NCBI GenBank assembly: GCA_964246985.1
Contig: CAXTSE010000002.1
Location: forward strand, 62,001-126,000
Origin: CAXTSE01 sp964246985
GTDB taxonomy: Bacteria; Actinomycetota; Actinomycetes; Actinomycetales; Microbacteriaceae
Direction: 5' to 3'
Length of the DNA: 64,000 nucleotides
Part shown: one piece after another, positions 42,377 through 51,145 of the stretch
How the letters are laid out: every line of letters starts with the position of its first letter
How positions within the stretch are numbered: the stretch's first letter is position 1
The notes under the pieces: generated by a model
The model's input: only the letters and a program-made list of their open reading frames with translations
What the model was told of the DNA's origin: nothing
The model's database searches: none
Position numbers and translations under genes: made by a program

Positions 42377-43738
42377 ATGAAGTACGCCGAGACCGTGCTC
42401 GACCTGGTGGGCGACACGCCCCTCGTCAAGCTCAACGCCGTGACCGAGGGCATCACCGCGACCGTGCTCGCCAAGATCGAGTACATCAACCCCGGCGGCT
42501 CGAGCAAGGACCGCATCGCGACCCGCATCATCGACGCCGCCGAGCGCGAGGGCAAGCTGAAGCCCGGCGGCACGATCGTCGAGCCGACGAGCGGCAACAC
42601 CGGCATCGGGCTCGCGCTCGTCGCCCAGCAGCGGGGCTACAAGTGCGTCTTCGTCTGCCCCGACAAGGTCAGCGAGGACAAGATCAACACCCTCCGCGCG
42701 TACGGCGCCGAGGTCGTGGTCTGCCCGACCAACGTCGCCCCCGACAACCCCGCGTCGTACTACCAGACGAGTGACCGCCTGGCGCGCGAGATCCCCGGCG
42801 CCTTCAAGCCCGACCAGTACTCCAACCCCAACGGGCCGATCAGCCACTACGAGACGACCGGGCCCGAGATCTGGCGCGACACCGACGGCCGCGTCACGCA
42901 CTTCGTGGCGGGCGTGGGCACCGGCGGCACCATCTCGGGTGTCGGCAAGTACCTCAAGGAGCAGAACCCCGCGATCCAGATCATCGGGGCCGACCCCGAG
43001 GGCTCGGTCTACTCGGGCGGCTCGGGCCGCCCGTACCTGGTCGAGGGCGTCGGCGAGGACTTCTGGCCGAGCGCCTACGACCCGAGCGTCGTCGACGCGA
43101 TCATCGCCTCGTCCGACGCCGAGTCGTTCGAGTACACCCGGCGGATGGCGCGCGAAGAGGGTCTGCTGGTGGGCGGTTCCAGCGGGCTCGCCATCGCGTC
43201 CGGGCTCAAGGCCGCACGCGACCTCGGCCCCGACGACGTCATGGTGATCCTCCTGCCGGACGGCGGCCGCGGCTACCTCGGCAAGATCTTCAACGACCGC
43301 TGGATGCGCAGCTACGGATTCCTTCCCGCGAGCGACGACCGCACCGTGGCCGACATCGTCGGCAGCAAGGACGGCACGCTGCCCGAGTTCATCCACGCGC
43401 ACCCCGGCGACACCGTGCGCGAGGTGATGAACATCATGAAGGAGTTCGACGTCTCGCAGGTTCCCGTGCTCTCCGCCGAGCCGCCTGTCGTCATGGGCGA
43501 GGTGGTGGGCTCGATCGACGAGCGCAGCCTGCTCGAGCACGTCTTCACGGGCCGCGCGCAGCTCAGCGACAGCGTCGCGGAATTGATCGGCCCCACCTTC
43601 GGTTTGATCGGTATGCATCAATCGGTGCAGGAGGCCCGCGAGGCGCTCGCGAGCGCCGACGCACTGCTCGTGACGAGTGACGGCAAGCCCGCAGCCGTCG
43701 TGACGCGGCACGATCTGCTCGCCTTCCTGAGCAACTAG
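42377..43738 (+). CDS. cbs: Cystathionine beta-synthase
   Basis: 453 residues. PLP fold with the lysine in NPGGSSKDRIA near residue 44, EPTSGNTGIGLA near 70, and the PLP-phosphate loop GVGTGGTISGVGKYL near 185. Two CBS domains occupy about 335-453, matching PLP-CBS-CBS enzymes rather than bare O-acetylserine sulfhydrylases. It condenses serine (or O-acetylserine) with homocysteine to cystathionine. With the metB-like gene 12 bases downstream it could run reverse transsulfuration from methionine to cysteine. Confidence 0.9.
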   Translation: MKYAETVLDLVGDTPLVKLNAVTEGITATVLAKIEYINPGGSSKDRIATRIIDAAEREGKLKPGGTIVEPTSGNTGIGLALVAQQRGYKCVFVCPDKVSEDKINTLRAYGAEVVVCPTNVAPDNPASYYQTSDRLAREIPGAFKPDQYSNPNGPISHYETTGPEIWRDTDGRVTHFVAGVGTGGTISGVGKYLKEQNPAIQIIGADPEGSVYSGGSGRPYLVEGVGEDFWPSAYDPSVVDAIIASSDAESFEYTRRMAREEGLLVGGSSGLAIASGLKAARDLGPDDVMVILLPDGGRGYLGKIFNDRWMRSYGFLPASDDRTVADIVGSKDGTLPEFIHAHPGDTVREVMNIMKEFDVSQVPVLSAEPPVVMGEVVGSIDERSLLEHVFTGRAQLSDSVAELIGPTFGLIGMHQSVQEAREALASADALLVTSDGKPAAVVTRHDLLAFLSN

Positions 43739-43750
43739 ACGAAAGACGTC

Positions 43751-44914
43751 ATGACCCACGATTTCTCCACCCGCGCCATCCACGACGGTCAGGACTTCGA
43801 TCCGACCACCGGCGCGGTCATCCCGCCCGTGTACTTCACCACGACCTTCGTGCAGGACGGCATCGGCGGATTCCGCGGCGGCTACGAGTACGCCCGCGGC
43901 GGCAACCCCACCCGCGATTCGCTGCAGACGCAGCTCGCCTCGCTCGAGGGCGGCGACGCGGCGTTCAGCTTCGCGTCCGGCCTCGCCGCCGAGGACACCC
44001 TCCTGCGCGCCCTCCTCGCGCCGGGCGACCACGTGCTCATGGGCAACGACGTCTACGGCGGCTCGCACCGCCTGGTCTCGAGGGCCTTCGTGCCGTGGGG
44101 CGTCTCGCTGTCGACGGTCGAGATGACCGATCTGGATGCGGTGCGCGCCGGCATCCGACCCGACGCCACGAAGGTGGTCTGGCTCGAGACCCCGAGCAAC
44201 CCGCTGATGAAGATCACCGACATCGCCGCCGTCGTCGAGATCGCCCACGCGTCCGGCGCCATCGTGGTGGTCGACAACACGTTCGCCTCCCCGTACCTCC
44301 AGCAGCCGCTCTCGTTCGGCGCCGACGTCGTCGTGCACTCGACCACCAAGTACCTCGGTGGCCACAGCGATGTGCTCGGCGGAGCCGTCATCGTGCGGGA
44401 CGCGACGATGGTCGGTGAGGAGCGCCTGCGCGACAAGGTCGCGTTCCTGCAGTTCGCGGTGGGCGCGGTCTCCGGCCCGATGGACGCCTGGCTCACGACC
44501 CGCGGCATCAAGACCCTCGCGGTGCGCATGGACCGCCACTCGTCGACGGCGCAGACGATCGCCGAGGCGCTCGTCGGCCACACGAAGGTCGAGCAGGTCT
44601 ACTACGCCGGGCTGCCCGACCACCCCGGGCACGAGCTGGCAGCTCGGCAGATGAAGCTCTTCGGCGGCATGATCTCGCTCCGTCTCGCCGACGGCGCGAC
44701 GGCCCGGCGCTTCGCCGAATCGACCGAGCTCTTCCAGCTGGCGGAGTCGCTCGGCGGCATCGAGTCGCTGGTCTGCTACCCGGCCGAGATGACGCACGCC
44801 TCGGTCAAGGGCACGTCGCTCGAGGTGCCCGATTCCATCGTGCGCCTGTCGGTGGGGCTCGAGGGGCCCGACGACCTGCTGGCCGATGTGCTGGGGGCGC
44901 TCGACCGGCTGTAG
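43751..44914 (+). CDS. metB: Cystathionine gamma-synthase / gamma-lyase
   Basis: 387 residues of the Cys/Met metabolism PLP family. FSTRAIHDGQDFDPTTGAV opens the protein, YEYARGGNPTRDSLQ lies near 47, and the PLP-lysine segment VVVHSTTKYLGGHSDVLGG near 195-213. The family cannot be split safely into synthase and lyase by eye. Pairing with cystathionine beta-synthase favours a lyase role in cysteine formation. Confidence 0.9.
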   Translation: MTHDFSTRAIHDGQDFDPTTGAVIPPVYFTTTFVQDGIGGFRGGYEYARGGNPTRDSLQTQLASLEGGDAAFSFASGLAAEDTLLRALLAPGDHVLMGNDVYGGSHRLVSRAFVPWGVSLSTVEMTDLDAVRAGIRPDATKVVWLETPSNPLMKITDIAAVVEIAHASGAIVVVDNTFASPYLQQPLSFGADVVVHSTTKYLGGHSDVLGGAVIVRDATMVGEERLRDKVAFLQFAVGAVSGPMDAWLTTRGIKTLAVRMDRHSSTAQTIAEALVGHTKVEQVYYAGLPDHPGHELAARQMKLFGGMISLRLADGATARRFAESTELFQLAESLGGIESLVCYPAEMTHASVKGTSLEVPDSIVRLSVGLEGPDDLLADVLGALDRL

Positions 44915-44976
44915 TTCACGATGCGATGGCCGAAAATCGCTGTCGTGCGTGTTCGCGCCACTGCCACACTGGGCCG

Positions 44977-46260
44977 GTGACGACGACAGAGACCGCCACC
45001 GCGCGGCCGCACCAGCGCATCGGACCGGCCTCGGCATCCGCGCTCTACATCGCCGCAGTGCTCGGCACCGGCATCCTGGTGCTGCCCGGCCTGGCCGCCG
45101 ACGCGGCCGGACCGGCGTCGATCGTGGCCGTCGCCATCGTGCTCGTGCTGTCGATCCCGCTGGCCGGCACGTTCGCCGCGCTGGCGGCGCGGTATCCGGA
45201 TGCCGGCGGCGTCGCGACCTTCGCCCGCCTCGCGCTCGGCGAGACCGCGGCCCGCGCCACCGGCTACTGGTTCTTCTTCGGCGTCGGGTTCGGGGCTCCC
45301 GTGGTCGCAGCGCTGGGCGGCGAGTACCTCGTCGCGGCGACGGGGGCGGATCGCGCGCTGGTCCCCGTGCTGAGCGTCGGCTTCCTGCTGGCGAGCTACG
45401 CCCTCTCGATGATCGGACTGCGCGTCAGCGGCCGCGTGCAGCTCGGGCTGTCGGCGCTGCTGGTCGTCGTGGTCGTCGTCGTCGTGGCGAGCGCGGTGCC
45501 GGTGATCAGTACGACCCGCTTCGAGCCGTTCCTTCCGCACGGCTGGGGCGGGGTCGGATTCGCGGTGAGCCTCTTCGTCTGGGCGTTCGCCGGGTGGGAG
45601 GCCGTCACGCACATCGCGGGGGAGTTCCGCGATCCACGTCGGACGATCCCGCTCGCGACGGCGATCGCCGTCACGGTGGTCGGCACCGCCTACCTCGCGC
45701 TGCAGGTGGCCACGGTCGGGGTGCTCGGCGCGGGTGGATCCAGCAGCCTCGTGCCGCTGATCGACCTCGTGGAGGTCACGCTGCCGGGATCCGGGCCGGT
45801 CGTCGTGGCGACCATCGCGGCCGTCGTGGTGATCGGGGTGCTCAACGCGTACCTTCCGGCCTTCGCCAACCTCGGGGCCTCGCTCGGGCGGGACGGGCAC
45901 CTTCCGCACCGGCTGGCCGCCGGCGCCGAGCCGGGGGCGGTACCGCGTCGCGCTCTGACCTACGTGCTCGTGCAGTCCCTGGTGCTGAGCGCGGTGATGG
46001 TCGGGCTGCAGCTTCCCCTGGAGGCGTTCATCCTCATCCACACCAGCTCGATGGTCGCCGTCTACGCTGTCGGGATGGTCGCCGCCGTGCGCCTGCTCGA
46101 GCGGTTCACGGCCGGCTGGTGGATGGCCCTGATCTCGATCGTGCTGACCGCGGGGCTGCTCGTCCTGGCCGGCACGCATCTGCTCGTCCCCGCCCTGCTC
46201 GCCCTGGTCGCCGTCGCGGTGACCGTCATCCGGAGGTACCGACGTGTCCGACGCCCCTGA
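44977..46260 (+). CDS. APC-superfamily amino acid permease
   Basis: 427 residues with 11-12 hydrophobic helices. The first helix carries LYIAAVLGTGILVLPGLAADAAGP with the unwound GTGI segment of APC transporters, and helix 6 has FAGWEAVTHIAGEFRDPRRTIP. A proton-coupled amino acid uptake role is expected; substrate unknown. The last 17 bases overlap the cyclase-family gene, so the two are probably coexpressed. Confidence 0.88.
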   Translation: MTTTETATARPHQRIGPASASALYIAAVLGTGILVLPGLAADAAGPASIVAVAIVLVLSIPLAGTFAALAARYPDAGGVATFARLALGETAARATGYWFFFGVGFGAPVVAALGGEYLVAATGADRALVPVLSVGFLLASYALSMIGLRVSGRVQLGLSALLVVVVVVVVASAVPVISTTRFEPFLPHGWGGVGFAVSLFVWAFAGWEAVTHIAGEFRDPRRTIPLATAIAVTVVGTAYLALQVATVGVLGAGGSSSLVPLIDLVEVTLPGSGPVVVATIAAVVVIGVLNAYLPAFANLGASLGRDGHLPHRLAAGAEPGAVPRRALTYVLVQSLVLSAVMVGLQLPLEAFILIHTSSMVAVYAVGMVAAVRLLERFTAGWWMALISIVLTAGLLVLAGTHLLVPALLALVAVAVTVIRRYRRVRRP

Positions 46261-46945
46261 CCTGACTGCGACGCGCGTCGTGGACCTCAGCCACGTGATC
46301 CGAGCGGGGCTCGTCACCTACCCCGGCCTGCCCGCACCCGTCATCACGCCGCACCTGACGCGCGAGGACTCGCGGACGCGGTACGCACCCGGCACCGAGT
46401 TCGCGATGGACGTCATCACCATGATCGGCAACACCGGCACCTACCTCGACAGCCCGTGGCACCGGTACGCAGACGGGGCGGATCTGGCGGGACTCGACCT
46501 GGCGAGCCTCGTCGGGCTGCGCGCGGAGGTGTTCCACCTCGAGGACGTCGCGCCCGGCGGTGCGGGCGCACGCGGCATCCCGGTCGGTGCCCTCCATGAC
46601 CGCGACCTGCGCGGCGCGGCGGTGCTCTTGCACACCGGCTGGGACCGGCACTTCGGCAAGCCCGACTACCTGGCCGGCGCGCCCTTCCTCGAGACCGAGG
46701 CCGTCGAGCACCTCGTCGAGCAGGGCGTGACGCTGGTGGGGATCGACTCGCTCAACATCGACGACACCGAGTCGGGAGGCGCGCGCCCGGCCCACTCCGG
46801 ACTGCTGGCCGCCGGTATCCACGTCGTCGAGCACCTGACACGCCTCGAGCTGCTGCCCCCGCGGGGAGCGCGGTTCACGGCGGCCCCGCCCGCGGTCGAG
46901 GGCTTCGGCACGTTCCCGGTACGGGCCTTCGCGACCATCGGGTAG
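46244..46945 (+). CDS. Cyclase-family protein (kynurenine formamidase-like) with altered metal motif
   Basis: 233 residues. Fold-defining segments are RVVDLSHVIRAGLVTYPGLPAP and GVTLVGIDSLNIDD. The metal-binding motif HxGTHxDxPxH appears here as GNTGTYLDSPWHRY: the Asp and last His are kept, but two His are Asn and Tyr. This variant occurs in a subgroup of the family whose reaction is unknown, so formamidase activity should not be assumed. GTG 46244 overlaps the permease gene. Confidence 0.85.
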   Translation: MSDAPDLTATRVVDLSHVIRAGLVTYPGLPAPVITPHLTREDSRTRYAPGTEFAMDVITMIGNTGTYLDSPWHRYADGADLAGLDLASLVGLRAEVFHLEDVAPGGAGARGIPVGALHDRDLRGAAVLLHTGWDRHFGKPDYLAGAPFLETEAVEHLVEQGVTLVGIDSLNIDDTESGGARPAHSGLLAAGIHVVEHLTRLELLPPRGARFTAAPPAVEGFGTFPVRAFATIG

Positions 46946-46969
46946 CCGCCCTGCGGAGGCGTGCATAAT

Positions 46970-47001
46970 GGTGACGGTCACCCCAATGTGTACGTTCACA
47001 T
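46970..47001. promoter_or_regulatory. Operators upstream of LacI regulator 1
   Basis: GGTGACGGTCACC (46970-46982, perfect palindrome around one base) and ATGTGTACGTTCACAT (46986-47001, one mismatched pair) lie just before GTG 47026, after a CATAAT -10-like box (46964-46969). The second resembles the site before mmsA (48133), implying autorepression. Confidence 0.6.
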
Positions 47002-47025
47002 TCGCCATCGACGTCGGGACACCCT

Positions 47026-48051
47026 GTGAGCACGGAATCGAGTGCGCCGCGCGCGCCGAACATCCGTGATGTCGCGAAGGCGGCCGGCGTCTCGTACCAG
47101 ACCGTCTCGCGCGTGCTGAACGACTCCCCGAACCTGCGGCCGGAGACGCGAGCCCGCGTGCTCGAGGTCATCGACGCGCTCGGATACCGGCCGAATCAGG
47201 CGGCGCGGGCCCTCGTCACCAGCAGATCGCAGACGATCGGGGTGCTCGTCGCGGCTCGTGTCGCGGCCTACGGGGTGCAGACGATCCTCTACGAGATCGA
47301 GGATGCGGCGCGCGACGCCGGCTACCGGGTCGCCATCGCGACGAGCTCGAGCGACGAGAACGCGGTCAGCGAGGCTCTCGACCAGCTCATCGATCAGCGA
47401 GCCGAGGCCGTCGTGGTCGTCTCGCCGCAGGCGCGCGTGTTCGACGCCCTCGCGGCGACCCCGCTGCGGATCCCGTTCGTGCTGCTCGACTCCTCGCGCC
47501 GCGACCTCGGCCACAGCGTCGCCGTCGACCAGTTCGAGGGCGGGCGGCTCGCCACGCGCCACCTGATCGAGCTCGGTCACACCCAGATCGTGCACATCGC
47601 CGGACCCCAGGACTGGATCGAGGCGGAAGCCCGGATGCAGGGGTTCCTGCGCGAGGTCTCCGACAACGAGCTGATGGTGCGGGCGCCGGTGCTGGGGGAC
47701 TGGACCGCCGAGACGGGCTACCTCGCGGGCCGCGAGCTGCTGAGCCGCGCCGACTTCACCGCGGTCTTCTGCTCCAATGATCTGCTGGCGCTGGGTCTGC
47801 TGCACGCGCTGCGCGAGGCCGACATCCGGGTGCCGGGAGACGTCAGCGTCGTCGGCTTCGACGACGTGCCCGAGGCCGCGCACTACTGGCCGCCGCTGAC
47901 CACGATCCGCCAGGACTTCGCCGAGGTGGGCCGCCGGGCGATCGGACTCCTGCTCGCCGAACTCGGCTCGACCGCCCCGACGATCACGGATGCGGTGCGC
48001 CCGCAGCTGGTGCTGCGTTCGTCGACCGGGGCGCCGGGTCCCCGCGGCTGA
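47026..48051 (+). CDS. LacI-family regulator 1 (adjacent to mmsAB-chvE)
   Basis: 341 residues. Helix-turn-helix NIRDVAKAAGVSYQTVSRVLND and hinge LGYRPNQAARALV, with a ribose-binding-like effector domain (SVAVDQFEGGRLATRHLIELGHTQIVHIAGPQDW). It lies directly upstream of a multiple-monosaccharide importer. Matching operators before both genes suggest sugar-relieved repression of importer and self. GTG 47026 start. Confidence 0.92.
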   Translation: MSTESSAPRAPNIRDVAKAAGVSYQTVSRVLNDSPNLRPETRARVLEVIDALGYRPNQAARALVTSRSQTIGVLVAARVAAYGVQTILYEIEDAARDAGYRVAIATSSSDENAVSEALDQLIDQRAEAVVVVSPQARVFDALAATPLRIPFVLLDSSRRDLGHSVAVDQFEGGRLATRHLIELGHTQIVHIAGPQDWIEAEARMQGFLREVSDNELMVRAPVLGDWTAETGYLAGRELLSRADFTAVFCSNDLLALGLLHALREADIRVPGDVSVVGFDDVPEAAHYWPPLTTIRQDFAEVGRRAIGLLLAELGSTAPTITDAVRPQLVLRSSTGAPGPRG

Positions 48052-48093
48052 TCGACCGTCTCCGGGCCGCTCATCACGATCCGATATCGCGGT

Positions 48094-48146
48094 TTGACAC
48101 GGAAGTCGGCGAGGGTTAGTTTTACCGAAGCGTGTGAACGGTCACA
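48094..48146 (+). promoter_or_regulatory. Promoter and LacI-type operator of the first mms operon
   Basis: -35 TTGACA (48094-48099), a 17-bp spacer and -10 TAGTTT (48117-48122). TGTGAACGGTCACA (48133-48146), an inverted repeat with TGTGA/TCACA arms, covers the region just past the transcription start. Confidence 0.75.
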
Positions 48147-48218
48147 TGGACTCGCCGGTCCGCCCCTCCGACCCGTACCCCCACGACACAGACGTCGAAA
48201 GCAGAGGTTGTCGCCCAG

Positions 48219-49769
48219 ATGGCAGCTACGCCCACCATCCTCGATATGCGCAGCATCGGCAAGGAGTTCCCCGGCGTCAAGGCGCTCTCCGACGTCTCCC
48301 TCACGGTGGGTGCCGCCGAGATCCACGCGATCGTCGGCGAGAACGGCGCAGGCAAGTCCACGCTGATGAAGGTGCTCTCGGGTGTCTACCCGTTCGGCAC
48401 CTACACGGGCGACATCGTCTTCCAGGGTGAGGTGATGCGGTTCAAGGACATCCGGCAGAGCGAAGCCGCGGGCATCGTGATCATCCACCAGGAGCTCGCG
48501 CTGATCCCCGAGCTCAGCATCACCGAGAACATCTTCCTCGGCAGCGAAGTCGCTCGCGGCGGCGTCATCAACTGGCGCGAGGCCAAGCAGCAGTCGGCCG
48601 AGCTGCTGGCGCGGGTCGGCCTCCGCGACGATCCCGACACCCAGATCAAGAACATCGGAGTCGGCAAGCAGCAACTGGTCGAGATCGCGAAGGCCCTGCA
48701 CAAGTCGGTCAAGCTGCTCATCCTCGACGAGCCGACCGCGGCCCTCAACGAGACCGACTCGCAGCACCTGCTCGACCTGATCCTCGGCCTCAAGGGCAAG
48801 GGCGTCAGCTCGATCATCATCAGCCACAAGCTCAACGAGATCGAGCAGATCGCCGACTCGATCACCATCATCCGCGACGGCAAGACCATCGAGACCCTCG
48901 ACGTGAAGCAGCACGAGGTGGATGAGGACCGCATCATCCGCGGAATGGTCGGCCGCAGCCTCCAGAGCCGGTTCCCCGACCGCACCCCGCACATCGGCGA
49001 CGTGCTGTTCGAGGTGCGCAACTGGACCGTCCGCCATCCGCAGGTGCCCGACCGCTTCGTCTGCAAGGACGAGAACCTCGTCGTGCGCCGCGGCGAGATC
49101 GTCGGCCTGGCGGGCCTCATGGGCGCCGGCCGCACCGAGCTCGCGATGAGCGTCTTCGGGCGCTCGTACGGCACGTACGTCTCCGGCCAGCTGTTCAAGG
49201 ACGGCAAGGAGATCGTGCTGAACAACGTCTCCCAGGCCATCGATGCCGGGCTCGCCTACGTCAGCGAGGACCGCAAGGTGCTCGGGCTGAACCTGCTCGA
49301 CGACATCAAGACCTCCGTCGTCGCCGCGAAGCTCTCGAAGATCGCGCGGGGCGGTGTGGTCAACAGCTTCAAGGAGCGCGTCGAGGCCGACGAGTACCGC
49401 CGGAACCTGCGCATCAAGACGCCGACCGTCGACGAGGGCGTCGGCAAGCTCTCGGGCGGCAACCAGCAGAAGGTGGTGCTGAGCAAGTGGATGTTCACCG
49501 ACCCCGACATCCTGATCCTCGACGAGCCCACCCGCGGCATCGACGTCGGCGCGAAGTTCGAGATCTACGGCATCATCCAGCAGCTCGCCGCCGCGGGGAA
49601 GGGCGTGATCGTCATCTCGTCCGAGCTGCCCGAGCTCCTCGGCATCAGCGACCGCATCTACACGATCTTCGAGGGGCAGATCACCGCTGATCTGCCGGTG
49701 GCCGAGGCCGATCCCGAAACCCTCATGCGACACATGACCGCCGTCCAGAAGAAAGCAACAGTCCGATGA
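48219..49769 (+). CDS. mmsA: Multiple monosaccharide ABC transporter ATP-binding protein
   Basis: 516 residues with two ATPase domains, as in CUT2 importers. First domain: GENGAGKSTLMKVLSG near residue 41, IIHQELALIPELSI and LLILDEPTAALNETD. Second domain: LSGGNQQKVVLSKWMF near 415, preceding ILDEPTRGIDVGAKFEIY. The degenerate second Walker A (GLMGAGRTELAM) is usual for CUT2. It powers import of pentoses or hexoses with the permease and binding protein that follow. Confidence 0.94.
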   Translation: MAATPTILDMRSIGKEFPGVKALSDVSLTVGAAEIHAIVGENGAGKSTLMKVLSGVYPFGTYTGDIVFQGEVMRFKDIRQSEAAGIVIIHQELALIPELSITENIFLGSEVARGGVINWREAKQQSAELLARVGLRDDPDTQIKNIGVGKQQLVEIAKALHKSVKLLILDEPTAALNETDSQHLLDLILGLKGKGVSSIIISHKLNEIEQIADSITIIRDGKTIETLDVKQHEVDEDRIIRGMVGRSLQSRFPDRTPHIGDVLFEVRNWTVRHPQVPDRFVCKDENLVVRRGEIVGLAGLMGAGRTELAMSVFGRSYGTYVSGQLFKDGKEIVLNNVSQAIDAGLAYVSEDRKVLGLNLLDDIKTSVVAAKLSKIARGGVVNSFKERVEADEYRRNLRIKTPTVDEGVGKLSGGNQQKVVLSKWMFTDPDILILDEPTRGIDVGAKFEIYGIIQQLAAAGKGVIVISSELPELLGISDRIYTIFEGQITADLPVAEADPETLMRHMTAVQKKATVR

Positions 49770-51100
49770 GCGACACCACGTCAACGCCCACGAGAACCGG
49801 TTTCCACGTCCGCGACCTCACCAAGATGTTCGGGGGATCGCAGTCCTCGATCCGCCAGTTCGGCATCCTGGGGGCGCTCGTGGTGATCATCGCGCTCTTC
49901 CAGTTCCTCACCGACGGCAAGACGCTCGATCCCAACAACCTCATCAACATCGTCAACGGCAACTCGTACGTGCTGGTGCTCGCGGTCGGGATGGTGATGG
50001 TGATCATCGCCGGGCACATCGACCTGTCGGTCGGCTCGGTCGCGGCGTTCGTCGGCATCATCGTCGCCGAGTCGATGAACTCGTGGGGCTGGCCGTGGCC
50101 CGCCGCCATGCTGCTCGGCCTCGTGATCGGTGCGGCCGTCGGCACCTGGCAGGGCTTCTGGGTCGCGTACGTCGGCGTCCCCGCCTTCATCGTGACGCTC
50201 GCGGGAATGCTCTTCTTCCGCGGCGCGAACCAGTTCGTCGGCAACTCGACGAGCGTGCCCGTCCCCGAGGAGTTCACCTTCATCGGAGGCGGCTACCTCC
50301 CCGACATCGGGGTGAACCCGGCGTACAACTACCCGACCCTCGTGCTCGGCCTGCTCGCCGGCGTCGCGATCGTCTACACGGAGTGGCGCCTGCGACGCAC
50401 GCAGACCGCGATGAAGGCCGACAAGGCCCCGCTCTGGGTGAGCCTGGTGAAGGTCGGCCTGCTGCTGGCCGTCGTCATCGGTGCGAGCCTCCTCTTCGCC
50501 AGCGGCCGCCCCGGAACCAGCTTCCCGGTCGCCGGCATCATCCTCGGCGTCCTCGTGCTCGGCTACTCGTTCATCACCAACAACACGATCATCGGGCGGC
50601 ACATCTACGCGGTCGGCGGCAACTGGCGCGCGGCCGAGCTCTCCGGCGTCAAGATCCGCCGCGTCAACTTCTTCGTCATGTTCAACATGTCCGTCATCGC
50701 GGGCCTCGCCGGCATGATGTGGATCGCCCGCTCGGTCGCCTCCGGGCCCGGCGACGGCGTCGGCTGGGAGCTCGACGCGATCGCGGCCGTCTTCATCGGC
50801 GGCGCCGCGGTCGCCGGAGGCATCGGCACGATCATCGGGTCGATCATCGGCGGCCTCGTCATCGCGGTGCTCAACAACGGGCTCCAGCTGCTCGGCGTGG
50901 GTGCCGACCTCGTGCAGATGATCAAGGGCCTCGTGCTCCTGGCCGCCGTCGGCATCGACGTCTACAGCAAGAGCCAGGGTCGGCCCTCGATCATCGGGCG
51001 CTTCTCCCGCACCAAGCCGGATGCGGCGCCGCCCGGCTCGCCCACGGTCGCCCCCACGGCGCCGACCGCGTCGTCCGGTGCGACGACGCCCAACACCTGA
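49766..51100 (+). CDS. mmsB: Multiple monosaccharide ABC transporter permease
   Basis: 444 residues, around ten helices, including GMVMVIIAGHIDLSVGSVAAFVG, the CUT2 permease signature, and AVGGNWRAAELSGVKIRRVNFFVM. The C-terminus adds a Pro/Thr/Ala tail after the last helix that the second copy at 60336 lacks. The ATG overlaps the mmsA stop. Confidence 0.93.
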   Translation: MSDTTSTPTRTGFHVRDLTKMFGGSQSSIRQFGILGALVVIIALFQFLTDGKTLDPNNLINIVNGNSYVLVLAVGMVMVIIAGHIDLSVGSVAAFVGIIVAESMNSWGWPWPAAMLLGLVIGAAVGTWQGFWVAYVGVPAFIVTLAGMLFFRGANQFVGNSTSVPVPEEFTFIGGGYLPDIGVNPAYNYPTLVLGLLAGVAIVYTEWRLRRTQTAMKADKAPLWVSLVKVGLLLAVVIGASLLFASGRPGTSFPVAGIILGVLVLGYSFITNNTIIGRHIYAVGGNWRAAELSGVKIRRVNFFVMFNMSVIAGLAGMMWIARSVASGPGDGVGWELDAIAAVFIGGAAVAGGIGTIIGSIIGGLVIAVLNNGLQLLGVGADLVQMIKGLVLLAAVGIDVYSKSQGRPSIIGRFSRTKPDAAPPGSPTVAPTAPTASSGATTPNT

Positions 51101-51145
51101 CTTTCCCTCTCCCACTGCACCACCACCAACAAGAAAGAGATGCAC

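Noticed and set aside
42275..45037. A 920-codon open frame on the minus strand
   Set aside because: Lies opposite cbs and metB; no recognisable domain.
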